NCBI GenBank assembly: GCA_949126835.1
Contig: OX421494.1
Span: 20,772,196-20,836,195 of the forward strand
Source: Anisus vortex
Taxonomy: Eukaryota > Mollusca > Gastropoda > Planorbidae
Direction of reading: 5' to 3'
DNA length: 64,000 nucleotides
A model generated the notes under the pieces. It ran no database searches. It worked only from the letters and a program-made list of their open reading frames with translations, and was not told where the DNA came from. Both the position numbers and the translations under genes were made by a program. Positions 1-9,847 of the stretch are shown here, piece by piece. Position 1 is the stretch's first letter. Every line of letters starts with the position of its first letter.

Positions 1-393
1 GTCGTATACCCCAAACACATTAAAGGACATTTCAGTTAATCTGGGATCAAAATATTATTAACAATTAACATTACTAAGGTGTTGAATCCTAATCTTGACT
101 ATCAAATGATAGGTTTTAGACAAAAAAATACCATAAATGTGAACGTTTTGTAATAAAATATTGTGTTTGATAAAAATGCAAATAAAAAGGATGATAATCA
201 CAAACACTTTAATTTTGTAATAAATACATGCTAAATTCCCTGGCGTTGCCCGGGGGGTGGGGTGGAAATAAAACAGGCCTGTATTAGCAACAGATAAAAA
301 ATGTATAAATTACAATGAAAAGAAAGCTTTTTTTTTTAAATATTATTAATTGAAATAAACATTTTTTTTAGAAAAAAAGAAAGGTATAACTTA
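1..393. other. AT-rich intergenic DNA, no gene seen
   Basis: No open frame or family-level similarity is recognisable here. There is a short G-rich run near 250-262 and several A and T homopolymers. Nothing suggests a promoter or an exon. Confidence 0.6.
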
Positions 394-458
394 AGAATCG
401 AACCCGGGTCGCCGGCATTGCAGTCCAATACGTTAACCACTTAGCTACCGAAGACACA
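394..458 (-). repeat. tRNA-like pseudogene or SINE head (Cys-type anticodon)
   Basis: Read on the minus strand, the segment has a Pol III A box (TAGCTAAGTGG) and a B box (GGTTCGATTC) at tRNA spacing. The anticodon loop reads CTGCAAT, giving GCA (Cys). The anticodon stem has a mismatch and the presumed acceptor ends do not pair, so I do not call a working tRNA. It is either a decayed tRNA gene or the head of a tRNA-derived SINE. The sequence after it on the minus strand (left side in plus coordinates) does not match the SINE bodies elsewhere in the window. Confidence 0.5.
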
Positions 459-677
459 TGTCCGAAATGAAATCGCAAATTTACAATATGAGACAAAAAG
501 GTCACGTGTCTTCAAATTAACTAATATGATTGGTTGAACACAAACATAGTCTACTTTATATAAATAGATACAACGATTTTCTCTATAAATAATATCCTTT
601 GCTTTTGGCATTTTTCTTGCTATGGAGTTAAATTAATTGTCCTATAAAAATTATTTTTTTCAAGTATAATAGATCAG

Positions 678-759
678 GTTGACTTTTAGGCTGTTGACAC
701 GTTAAAATATTTTAAAATCCTTGTTTGGCACACTGTTAGCGAACGGTTGCCGACCCCTG
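678..759 (-). repeat. Fragment of hAT-like MITE (CAGGGGTCGGCAACC family)
   Basis: The right end reads GGTTGCCGACCCCTG, the terminal inverted repeat seen complete at 61370-61575. The inner part (the ACTTTTAGGCTGTTG stretch and the TTTGGCAC motif) matches the same family in reverse. The left end is missing and no clear 8-bp duplication remains, so this is a truncated, old copy. Confidence 0.6.
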
Positions 760-963
760 ATCTAATGCACGATTCAATTATCTCACTAACCACGACAAAC
801 AAGGGATTGCGTGGCACGCACAAATCTCAATCTCCGCTTCTCTATCCAGTTGATTCCAGACAAGTTCATAGCTCTCACTGGACTGCGAGTTGGCATCAGT
901 CATCCCACTAAGCTCTGGATATTAACTCCGAATTCCAGCCTTGTGTGGCTTAGTCCCCGTAGA

Positions 964-1340
964 GGCCAGGGAATAAAACAGACTAAAACCTAGTCAGTGG
1001 GACAAACCAGGGACTGTAACAGACTATAGTCTAGTAAGTGGGACAAACCAGTGACTGAAGCAGACTAGTCTAGTCAGTGGGACAAACCAGTGACTGAAAC
1101 AGACTATAGCCTAGTCAGTGGGACAAACCAGTGACTGAAACAGACTATAGTCTAGTCAGTGGGACAAACCAGTGACTGAAACAGACTATAGTCTAGTCAG
1201 TCTAGTCAGTGGGACAAACCAGTGACTGAAACAGACTATAGTCTAGTCAGTGGAACAAACAAGGGAATAAAACAGACTATAGTTTAGTAAGTGGGACAAA
1301 CCAGTGACTGAAACAGACTATAGTCTAGTCAGTGGGGAAA
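964..1340. repeat. Minisatellite, about 41-bp unit, about 9 copies
   Basis: The core GTGGGACAAACCAGTGACTG recurs at 41-bp spacing from 997 (for example 997, 1038, 1118), with one 39-bp step at 1077 and a duplicated CTAGTCAGT near 1192-1210. Units differ by a few substitutions, and some carry AGGGAATAAAACAG instead of AGTGACTGAAACAG. An open frame at 811-993 running into the array is probably chance. Confidence 0.9.
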
Positions 1341-1345
1341 ACGCA

Positions 1346-2246
1346 TAAGATGGATAGCCGCATTGTCATCACCCCCCCCCTTCCTCCTCAGAAGTTTGGT
1401 CTAATCCTGGCAGAGTACTGGTAAAAGTGACAATCGCCAGTTATTAGCAGAAGTGGACAATAATGAACAAGCCATCCCACTCCTTCTTATTTGTGTATTT
1501 TGCATTCCATTATATCATTTCCAGAATAAGAAAGCTCCAAACCCCCGTTTTATTTATCCGGATATATAATTGATGTGACTTTTCTTTTAGATTTTAGGTC
1601 TACGTTGTTTATATTTGAATTAAATTTTCTTAATCAGTCTATGAATGAATAGGTTTTCTTCATTTGTCGATCTAAATCTTTGGCTGGAACAATAGAACTC
1701 ACGGGACAAAGAGCCCAGCTACTAGTTAGCTACGAATTCAGCCTTTGCGTGTTTGGCGGCGCTGAGATTAAACTTTAATAATGATGAGGAATACAAAATC
1801 GAAAGTGAAACGAATGTCTGGCACTGTGTTTCCGGATCCGTCTCAGATAGTCCTAAAATAAATCATTACGTTTATGTCTCGTTTTGGGAGTTATTAGCTC
1901 TATTTACGCCTGTCGTCTCGTAATCCGGGACACTCCAAGTATACAATATATAATTTATACAAGAATTTCTTGACTTCAGACCAACAAAAAAATAGAACGC
2001 TTTAAAGAAAAAACGCTCAAGTATGAGCTGTATTACGTGTGAACGCGTTAACATAATGATTTTCTAGTGTAATTATATCTAGGTTTGATTTTTTTTTAAA
2101 AAGGGAATTGAATGAAAACTTTACAACAAACAACAACGGTGCAATAGGTAAATACTTGTAAGTTTAAGAATAAGTTTTAACAAAGCGCATTTGTTTAGCT
2201 CTTTGTATTTATTGATAAAGTGTGATCAAAGCAGGAGATATTATAC
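1346..2246. other. Gene-less stretch, nothing recognised
   Basis: Contains a C9 run near 1371-1380 and otherwise AT-rich unique-looking sequence. The short minus-strand open frame at 1872-2054 has no recognisable feature. The stretch ends at the target duplication ATAC (2243-2246) of the LTR element. Confidence 0.5.
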
Positions 2247-2874
2247 TGTTATGGCCTCTTTATAATGATGACTATTATTACGACTCGTTAAATCGGATTC
2301 AATGAATATAGTTGTATCTTTATTAGAAGTCTCTAGATTCTGCTAATCTGTAGCCCAAGCTAGGGGTTCCTTGACTGACAGGTCTATGCAGCAATGTAGT
2401 TATATTCGTGATAATTATCTTCAACACCTTTCTCAACAATGATAGATCGAACAACTCCAGTTGTTGAATAAACAATTTTATTTAAATTGTAGACTCAATA
2501 TAAACGATCAATAAACTTCATCAACTGATGGTAACATAAGTATTTCAAAATAAATGGCATTTAATGTACAAATCAATATAGCGACTTCACTCGACAAACT
2601 TCCAAACTGAACTAACTTTAAGGAGGTCGGGACTTTACAAAGAAAACTATCATCGAAGATTCTACAGGGTCTTAATACGCATTTTAACCTCTTTCTCTAT
2701 AATTACTACGATCCAGAATTATCCTCCAATTTCCACGGGATTTGAACGAATTATTTTATTAAAACTGCCCTCAGGGCATAAAGGTAAAACCTTGGTCGCC
2801 TTGGACTCTGATACGCACTTGTTAAGAGGTCAATGCCTTACTACGTCATTCATTTATGACCGATATTCGTAACA
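2247..2874 (-). repeat. 3' LTR of the element at 2247-8091
   Basis: This 628-bp repeat matches 7464-8091 almost base for base. On the minus strand it opens TGTTACGAATATCGG and closes GAGGCCATAACA. It is the downstream LTR because the coding frames read toward it. The internal bases next to it (2875-2895, minus strand ending in AAGGGTGGTCG) are the expected place for a polypurine tract but are only moderately purine-rich. Confidence 0.93.
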
Positions 2875-4576
2875 CGACCACCCTTAAAAAGTTTTATAAT
2901 TATTTCTTTTACATTTTAACAATACTAAAAAATGTTAATTTTAAGGAATAATTATAAAAGAAAATATTCCGGGGAAAACAAATACAATACAGTTCAATTG
3001 GCTATTCCACTAATTCAATCAAACTGATAACAATAACATATAATATATGCAATATAAGTTCATCTTATCAAATGGCTTAACTACAGTCATTCAATCATTC
3101 AATTTTTAATTCAAAACAATGGACAATTAAATTGTTTATCTAAATCGTGTATACAAGAGAAATACATAGGGTTAAACATTATACAATCTAATAATTTCCA
3201 TTCCATTAACATTCCACGTTAATAAAATCTCTCTCGTTCATTTAATTATAAACTTAGCTTTTACATTTGTAATCAAACAACAAAAGAAAAAATCACTTAA
3301 TGTCTATTCAGACACGACTTATTTTTTTCATAAGGAGAAAAAACCAAACGCTGTGATAGAACACATGCTAGGCCTAACTCAATTACAAAACAAAAAATAC
3401 TAGCCCTGACCTAATTTCACTTTACAACAAAAAATATTATTGCTTGTGTAGACAGTATTTTTTTCAAAGCCTCTAGGCTGACTAACACATTAGACCAAAC
3501 TGTCTGTGTCGGGACAAAAGATTTCTAGGTCAGTTCCGCACGTCTCTCTCTCTCTTTTTCTTCCGATCACTCTCTCATTCCCTAAATGTTTACATCGCTA
3601 TGCAAATTTTTACCTCATCACAGCTTAGGTCAAAATCTCTACGCGACCAAAACGTTATCTTGACTAAATGAGCATTATTTAACAACCATTATCTCAAAAT
3701 TAAATTCATTTATGTTAGTTTAAGGAAATTAAACATAGTCTGTTCCAGAATTAAAATAGTTTATAGACAATTTCATAAAAAATATTTCAATTTCTCATTT
3801 TACCATAACCTTTCGACGTCATTATTTTCTTTTTTAAAAGAGTTCACATCGTAGCAGTTTTGAATTTACACATTCTATCTTTCATGCAGACATGGATTTA
3901 CTTGAAACAAATTTGGTTAATTTACTTAATTAACTATCAATCAAAGCAGATTATATTATCTTCATACAATCTTAGTACTAAACAGTAAGTACTTATTTTC
4001 TTTAGATTACATCAAAGACATTTCAAATACAATATTATTGAAGTACAAAAGATAAAAGATTAGAAGTTAAAGAGCATAGACTATATTTTTTTTTCAGACA
4101 GAAATCAATTTAACAATTTTTACAAAACAATTTCTGGTCTGAATGGTTCCAGTGCAATTATTTCAACAACAGTACATGATAAAATAAATTCCATAGTACA
4201 ATCATAAAACATTTCTCAATACTTTAGTGATAGAAAAATTCTCTTTTCTTAAAACCATTTACATCTTTTTCAATCAAATTATCCTCTCTGCCAAATGTTT
4301 CAATTATCATTTCCAGAGATTCTCAAACATATCTTATAATCAGTCCACATTTATAATGTCCTCTGATTTAGAAACCAATTCTGCGGATAAAACTGATCTT
4401 TTTCTCTTATAGCAATTATTTTAAATGCTCAACCTAACAAGTTTGTTTAGAAATATCACACTATAATGATATTTATTCTAACAATACTTTTACTCAGTCC
4501 TTTTTCTCACAAGTAAGGGATTTAGTTTTAAAATAGTAAGTTTGGTAACTAACTATCAGTGAATTTGTCATTCCAT
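2875..4576 (-). other. Non-coding 3' internal region of the LTR element
   Basis: About 1.7 kb of very AT-rich sequence lies between the integrase remnant and the 3' LTR, where a complete relative would have reverse transcriptase and RNase H. I see no trace of the YxDD or RNase H motifs on either strand. A small plus-strand open frame at 4227-4412 looks accidental. The region may be replacement sequence acquired when the pol segment was lost. Confidence 0.6.
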
Positions 4577-5320
4577 TCATCCTGTACTCCAGGCATGAAT
4601 TTTACAAATAAGAGTAACAATGTTAACAACATCAAGCTTATTCCAATTGTTTTCAGAAGGTAAGGCTTTATCATTTTCAAATGATATAATTAATATCTTT
4701 GCCTTTCTTTCATCACACAACAATGGCATCTGCATGTGAGCAGTGTACAATTTTTTTCTAACAAAAACAGTTATGTCAGACAACAAATTTATGTACTTAT
4801 CTAGGTACTTGATCAGCCCAAGGATATCCAATTCGGTCTGCCATTCCTCTGGAAGTAGTTTGAGTGGTCCTCGGACAGTGGGTCCAAAGATTGGTCCATA
4901 GGCTCCTCGACTTTCCGGATAGGATTCAGTTGTCACCTCATGCTCCAGGCATAAGTTCTTTAGGACTGGATTGAAGAGTTCCGAGGTGAAGTTGGTCCTT
5001 CGATCTGTCGGTATGGATTGTGGTAACCCATAGCTTTTGATAGTTTCGGTCCAGTTCTCAGCATTCGTTTCTTCAGTGATGCTCCTCAAATCTTCATCTG
5101 TACCGGCAACTGCAGGTTTGCATTGTTGTTTGTTCATGCTGTGGTCTATCTGTTCATAGACATCAGTAGTAGGATTTTCTTTCTCGTCGACAGCTTTCTC
5201 ATGCAGCTGTAGCAACTCTGGGTCTACTTTCTGTTCAGCAATCAATTCATTTTGCGATGACTTCTTTGATTGTTCATTTCCTTTCGGACAATCATCAATC
5301 GGAGAAAATAGTAGTATCAA
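4577..5320 (-). pseudogene. Integrase remnant of the LTR element
   Basis: A 247-residue frame. Residues about 98-160 align with the integrase core of the intact element at 28524-33338: GLPQSIPTDRRTNFTSELF corresponds to a segment containing the second catalytic Asp (SDQG there, TDRR here), and GPTVRGPLKLLPEEW matches the region after the core. The stretch that should hold the catalytic Glu is deleted: the GAYG at residues 139-142 runs straight into IFGPTVRG. No HHCC zinc finger and no first Asp are visible in residues 1-95. The frame is offset from the protease frame, so expression would need a shift. I take it as inactive. Integrase following protease directly fits the IN-before-RT order of the intact element. 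Confidence 0.75.
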
Positions 5321-5876
5321 GTTCCACTTCTTCTTCCTCTTTCTTCTCTCGTGGGAGAATTTCTTCTTTCTTTTTCTTTTCTTGTGAGAGAATTTCTTCT
5401 TTCTTTTTCTGTGGTGTCATACCATTTATGACATCACCTACAGGATAAAGTTCTTTTTCTTTTCCTGTCTCCACAATAGGACTAGGGTCTGGATTTTCCT
5501 TCACAATCAGTTCAGGTCTCACCCTCCCTTTCGCCAAATCATTTGCTAGGATAACGGATATGCCCTCAACAGGAAGTTTTGATATTACTCCAACTGTCAC
5601 ATATCCTGTCACCAAGTCAGATGTGAGGTATATCCTATGTAGAGGTATTTCTTCTTTCCATTCAAAACCTCTCAATAGGACAGTCTGTCCTGTCAATGTA
5701 TTATCATTCAATGGTAATACATCTTTAAGCAGCAGTGTTAATGATGCTCCTGTGTCTCGTAATATGTTTACGGACCTCAGTAGTCCTTCCTTTTGTAATG
5801 AACGGTTGAAAACTGCACAGGGTCTCTGTGTCAATTTTATTCTTCCCTGGACCATGACTTTCGGGTGTTGTTTCAT
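5295..5876 (-). pseudogene. Retropepsin-like aspartic protease frame of the LTR element
   Basis: A 193-residue frame. Residues 38-45 (ILRDTGAS) carry the DTG active-site triad of retroviral-type proteases. A second conserved patch, ISVILANDLAKG at about 105-116, parallels ISLLLGSDIAKN in the intact element. The C-terminal tail (about 155-188) is a Lys/Glu-rich repeat built on EEILxxEKKK. The frame overlaps the 3' end of gag by 152 bp in a different phase and overlaps the integrase remnant by 26 bp. The intact relative encodes all of this in one frame, so an indel is the simplest explanation; programmed frameshifting cannot be excluded. The first Met is only the first in frame and is not a supported start. 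Confidence 0.72.
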
Positions 5877-7293
5877 CTTTCGATGACTTCAGACTCTTGT
5901 TCGAGTCAAAAATACTTTGGTCTACTTTCTCGTCTCTGTGGACTTGGACAATTAATCCAGTAGTAGCCATTCTGTATTTATAATCAGGATATTTATCCTC
6001 ATTATCTTCAGTTGTAGATTTCTCTACCTTCTGACTTTTGCTCTCAGGCAAATCCACCCTCAGTGTTTCTGGTTTAGAAGAATCTTTCTTCGAATTCAGT
6101 TCGTTTGTATCTTCGCTTTCTTGTACATTTTGTATTGGTGCATGTCTGACGCACATTACCACTTTATTAGGTCCTTTTTCTTTCCTTATACTCCAACAGT
6201 CTTCTATGCTATGTCCTGTTCTTTTACAAAAAGTACATTGGACGGTTTTGTTGACAGGTTTCTTATTAACATCATTTTGTTTCACAAAATGCTCTTTTTC
6301 ACGATGTTGTTGTTGTGTGTTTTCTGCTGGCCGCTGTGCCCTATTAAAATTCTTTCCATCAGCTGTCCTATGACACAGTGTATACTGTTCCGCTAAATCA
6401 GCAGCCTTATGTGGGTCAGTGATGTCACGCTCGGATAAATACATTCTTATATCCGGCCTCACTTTGTTAATAAAATCCTCTAAAAGAATGATATCTTTCA
6501 ATTCTTTTAATGTGGAGATATTTCTGGATTTTATCCACTGATCCATTAACTTTTCTTCTGCTCGAAGGAAGTCTAAGTGTGTTTGGTAAGGGGACATTGT
6601 GTACTGACGGAACCTTTCCCGATAACTTTCAGGTATTTGGTTATAGGCTTTAAGTACAGTGTCTTTAATGACTTCATAATCATTTAAATGTTCCTCTTTT
6701 AATAATAGAACACAATCTCTTGCCCTTCCCTGAGTAAAAGCTGTTCTTACTAATATTCCCCATTTATCTTCTGGGAACTTAAAATCTCTGCAAGAAATTT
6801 CAAAGGTCTGGAAGAAATTAGCTATTTCACTTTCTTTATCAATGTAGGTAGGGACTAGCTTTTTCCATCTGGCTATCTCTACATCATTATGAGATTCTTT
6901 TTTAGTAGCTCCTATCTTCGCCAGTTCTATTCTTTCCTGACTTTCTGTTTCTCTTTGACTTTTCTTATCTTCCATCTCAAGACGTTTTTCTTCTATCTCA
7001 CGATCAAGACGTTTTTCTTCTATTTCCATTTCCATCCGTTTCATTTCTAACTGAAATCTAAACTGTTCTGACATAGATTTCGACGTCTGACCTTCAACTT
7101 GATATCCCTCCGCGCTTGATTCTACTTTCAACTTTCCACTCGCAATCAACACATCTTTTATCTGCTGTGTCAACACAGTCCTCGATGGTGTAGTTTCAGT
7201 AACTTCTATCTTCAAGATCTCAGCGATCTCTTTTAACTTCTTTATTGATAAAGTTTTCAAAACTTCTTCTTCTGGATTTTCAATAAATTCCAT
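5725..7293 (-). CDS. gag: Gag polyprotein with SCAN-like capsid segment and zinc knuckle
   Basis: A 522-residue frame, read toward the 3' LTR, starting about 150 bp downstream of the primer site. Residues 12-50 form a SAP-like helical hairpin (LSIKKLKEIAEIL followed by a basic helix). Residues about 74-126 are a strongly charged coiled coil (repeated EEKRLDREIEEKRLEME). Residues about 160-306 form the capsid. The 222-306 portion has the SCAN pattern: YRERFRQ, then a W, then LEDFINKVRPDIRMYL and an AADLAEQY helix. A CCHC zinc knuckle (C353-x2-C-x4-H-x4-C366) would bind the genomic RNA. The last 50 or so residues look like out-of-frame reading of the protease leader. Gag seems intact and could still assemble particles, which fits a role as a partly autonomous or trans-mobilised element. 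Confidence 0.85.
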   Translation of the reverse strand: MEFIENPEEEVLKTLSIKKLKEIAEILKIEVTETTPSRTVLTQQIKDVLIASGKLKVESSAEGYQVEGQTSKSMSEQFRFQLEMKRMEMEIEEKRLDREIEEKRLEMEDKKSQRETESQERIELAKIGATKKESHNDVEIARWKKLVPTYIDKESEIANFFQTFEISCRDFKFPEDKWGILVRTAFTQGRARDCVLLLKEEHLNDYEVIKDTVLKAYNQIPESYRERFRQYTMSPYQTHLDFLRAEEKLMDQWIKSRNISTLKELKDIILLEDFINKVRPDIRMYLSERDITDPHKAADLAEQYTLCHRTADGKNFNRAQRPAENTQQQHREKEHFVKQNDVNKKPVNKTVQCTFCKRTGHSIEDCWSIRKEKGPNKVVMCVRHAPIQNVQESEDTNELNSKKDSSKPETLRVDLPESKSQKVEKSTTEDNEDKYPDYKYRMATTGLIVQVHRDEKVDQSIFDSNKSLKSSKDETTPESHGPGKNKIDTETLCSFQPFITKGRTTEVRKHITRHRSIINTAA

Positions 7294-7442
7294 TCATTAG
7301 TTAAGAGATTTTTAAAATGTAAATTTCCAACTTACGTTTTTCCAATCGGAAGAATAATTTCAGCGTTCTTAGGCTTGCTCAGTAGGTCACTGCTCCAACA
7401 CACAACACAACACAACTTGAATATATGCTTCACTATACAACT

Positions 7443-7460
7443 ATCCCGGACGAGCCCCCA
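7443..7460 (-). promoter_or_regulatory. Primer binding site, tRNA-Pro type
   Basis: On the minus strand the 18 bases TGGGGGCTCGTCCGGGAT begin three bases inside the 5' LTR boundary. They match the well-known tRNA-Pro primer site of murine leukaemia virus exactly. Such a site primes minus-strand DNA synthesis and fixes the orientation of the element. I know the MLV site from memory; the match to this animal's own tRNA-Pro is inferred. Confidence 0.9.
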
Positions 7461-7463
7461 AAT

Positions 7464-8091
7464 TGTTATGGCCTCTTTATAATGATGACTATTATTACGA
7501 CTCGTTAAATCGGATTCAATGAATATAGTTGTATCTTTATTAGAAGTCTCTAGATTCTGCTAATCTGTAGCCCAAGCTAGGGGTTCCTTGACTGACAGGT
7601 CTATGCAGCAATGTAGTTATATTCGTGATAATTATCTTCAACACCTTTCTCAACAATGATAGATCGAACAACTCCAGTTGTTGAATAAACAATTTTATTT
7701 AAATTGTAGACTCAATATAAACGATCAATAAACTTCATCAACTGATGGTAACATAAGTATTTCAAAATAAATGGCATTTAATGTACAAATCAATATAGCG
7801 ACTTCACTCGACAAACTTCCAAACTGAACTAACTTTAAGGAGGTCGGGACTTTACAAAGAAAACTATCATCGAAGATTCTACAGGGTCTTAATACGCATT
7901 TTAACCTCTTTCTCTATAATTACTACGATCCAGAATTATCCTCCAATTTCCACGGGATTTGAACGAATTATTTTATTAAAACTGCCCTCAGGGCATAAAG
8001 GTCAAACCTTGGTCGCCTTGGACTCTGATACGCACTTGTTAAGAGGTCAATGCCTTACTACGTCATTCATTTATGACCGATATTCGTAACA
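7464..8091 (-). repeat. 5' LTR of the element at 2247-8091
   Basis: This 628-bp copy matches 2247-2874. Being upstream of gag on the minus strand, it would carry the promoter. The ATAC duplication follows at 8092-8095. Confidence 0.93.
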
Positions 8092-8143
8092 ATACGAATA
8101 AGCGGTTTAGGCCCTTTACAAAAGAAGCTAAGAAGTATAAAAC

Positions 8144-8450
8144 CATAGACTATAATAAAATGGACCGCTTGCTCTAGTTGTAGAGCTTATATGTACTTTG
8201 TTTTTCGTGCGCAACCAATAAGGCTGCCTTGAATTACTAAATTACTTCTACGCACATCCTTGTATCTTAAATGTTTCCGCTGTATAGAACTTTCGATTTT
8301 AATTATAATTTTTCATTGAGAAAATCAAAGCGATTCAATAAAACGGAAGTGCAAAGTATTATACGAATCGGGAATTCCGAAAAGCAGTCTTTCGAGTCTT
8401 CATATAGCAGAAATACTAAGGCAAGCGGTCCATGTGCATTATAGTCTATG
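8144..8450. mobile_element. MITE, CATAGACTATAATA family, copy 1
   Basis: Terminal inverted repeats read CATAGACTATAATA...ATGGACCGCTTGCT on the left and AGGCAAGCGGTCCAT...ATTATAGTCTATG on the right. The element is about 307 bp. ATAAAAC is duplicated at 8137-8143 and 8451-8457. No transposase frame is present. The duplication length (7-8 bp) and CA ends suggest hAT-type mobilisation; this is inference. Related copies lie at 12737, 15810, 23654 and 60786. Confidence 0.85.
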
Positions 8451-8458
8451 ATAAAACC

Positions 8459-8839
8459 ATAATCATGTAATAAATTAATAACGTGGCAGGAGTATTTTTT
8501 AAACCAAAATCTAAATGTACAAACTAACAAAGTGTGCAAAAAAAAAAAATTCACGCTTTATTTCTACTTTTTAAAAATTCGGATATAAAAATGTGAAGAC
8601 ATCAAGTGAGCGATTTAATGATTTGACTCGGTCAGTCAGTGAGGATTACATGAGATTTGAGTCTGTGAACTGAGCGGAGACAGTTAGACGACGCTCTGAA
8701 TACCTACAGAGTTAACTTGTCATATAGTAATAACAAAGTTTACGTTCACTGTGGAGCAGAACTGTCCGAGAAAACATGGGCATTGGGTATGCAGCTAAAG
8801 TAAACTTTACAAGTCATATCGAAAGTGCAGTATAGCAGT
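8459..8839. other. Gene-less spacer, nothing recognised
   Basis: AT-rich sequence with an A11 run near 8539. The minus-strand open frame overlapping its left part (8303-8554) spans the MITE boundary and is not a gene. The spacer ends with CAGT (8836-8839), the target duplication of the solo LTR. Confidence 0.5.
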
Positions 8840-9463
8840 TGTTACGAATCTCGGTCATAAATGAATGACGTAGTAAGGCATTGACCTCTTAACAAGTGCG
8901 TATCAGAGTCCAAGGCGACCAAGGTTTGACCTTTATGCCCTGAGGGCAGTTTAAATAAAATAATTCGTTCAAATCCCGTGGAAATTGGAGGATAATTCTG
9001 GATCGTAGTATTCTATAGAGAAAGAGGTTAAAATGCGTATTAAGACCCTGTAGAATCTTCGATGATCGTTTTCTTTGTAAAGTCCCGACCTCCTTAAAGT
9101 TAGTTCAGTTCGGAAGTTTGTCGAGTGAAGTCGCTATATTCATTTGTATATTGTATGCCATTGTATTGATACTTATGTTGCCATCAGTTGATAAAGTTTA
9201 TTGATCGTTTATATTGAGTCTACAATTTAAATAAAATTGTTTATTCAACAACTGGAGTTGTTTGATCTATCATTGTTGAGAAATGTGTTGAAGATAATTA
9301 TCACGAATATAACTACATTACTGCATAGACCTGTCAGTCAAGGAACCCCTAGCTTGGGCTACAGATTAGCAGAATCTAGAGACTTCTAATAAAGATACAA
9401 CTATATTCATTGAATCCGATTTAACGAGTCGTAATAATAGTCATCATATAGAGGGCCATAACA
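8840..9463 (+). repeat. Solo LTR, same family as 2247-8091, opposite orientation
   Basis: The 624-bp segment opens TGTTACGAATCTCGG and closes GGCCATAACA. It aligns end to end with the reverse complement of the 628-bp LTRs, with scattered differences. CAGT is duplicated at 8836-8839 and 9464-9467. A perfect short duplication with no internal region is the signature left by LTR-LTR recombination. It carries AATAAA signals near 8954 and 9231. It has more differences from the pair at 2247-8091 than they have between them, so it is probably an older insertion. Confidence 0.92.
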
Positions 9464-9559
9464 CAGTAAAAAAATAATATTGCTTACATCAAGTAAATTG
9501 AACAAAATATCAATAGTGATATAAAGCAGAACTTATCGTTAGATTCCAGTGTCGTTTAC

Positions 9560-9805
9560 GGACAGAGCTGAAGGCCAAGGTTATGTTCAAAAGTTGAAAG
9601 CCCTTTATTATGTAGACCTACTGAATTGTAGGCCGAAGCCATGTTGAAGGTCCTCTTTTGTACATCGCTAGAGGCCGAAGCTGTGTTGATCCTTTTTGTT
9701 AGATTTGAAGACCGAAACTATATTGAAAGCCCCATTTGTAGTGAGCTGAAGGCCAAGGCTATGTTGAAAGTCCCATTTGTAGAGAGCCGAAGGCCGCATC
9801 CAATT
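9560..9805. repeat. Diverged minisatellite, about 50-bp unit
   Basis: The phrase AGGCCGAAGCTATGTTGAAAG with variants recurs about five times at roughly 45-55 bp spacing, with substitutions and small gaps. A 68-codon frame (9641-9847) crosses it, but its periodicity follows the repeat and there is no recognisable domain. Confidence 0.7.
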
Positions 9806-9847
9806 CAATTTCTCATTAATTTCCTTGATCAGCTAGAAATAGTGTAA

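Larger units (their letters stand above)
2247..8091 (-). mobile_element. Enzyme-deficient Ty3/gypsy-type LTR retrotransposon (Gmr1-like relative)
   Basis: Two direct 628-bp LTRs (2247-2874 and 7464-8091) flank an internal region of about 4.6 kb. The LTRs start and end with TG/CA type termini (TGTTACGA...CATAACA read on the minus strand). The 4-bp direct repeat ATAC lies at 2243-2246 and 8092-8095. The primer site next to the right LTR shows that the element reads right to left. Coding capacity is Gag, a frameshifted protease and a shortened integrase. No reverse transcriptase or RNase H is present, and 2875-4576 is non-coding. By eye I noticed a single LTR mismatch (near 2783 versus 8003), which implies recent insertion. 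An enzyme-less element with such similar LTRs was probably moved by proteins supplied by a relative; this is inference. Confidence 0.92.

Noticed and set aside
394..458. Functional tRNA-Cys gene
   Set aside because: Pol III boxes are good, but the anticodon stem has a mismatch and the acceptor ends do not pair.
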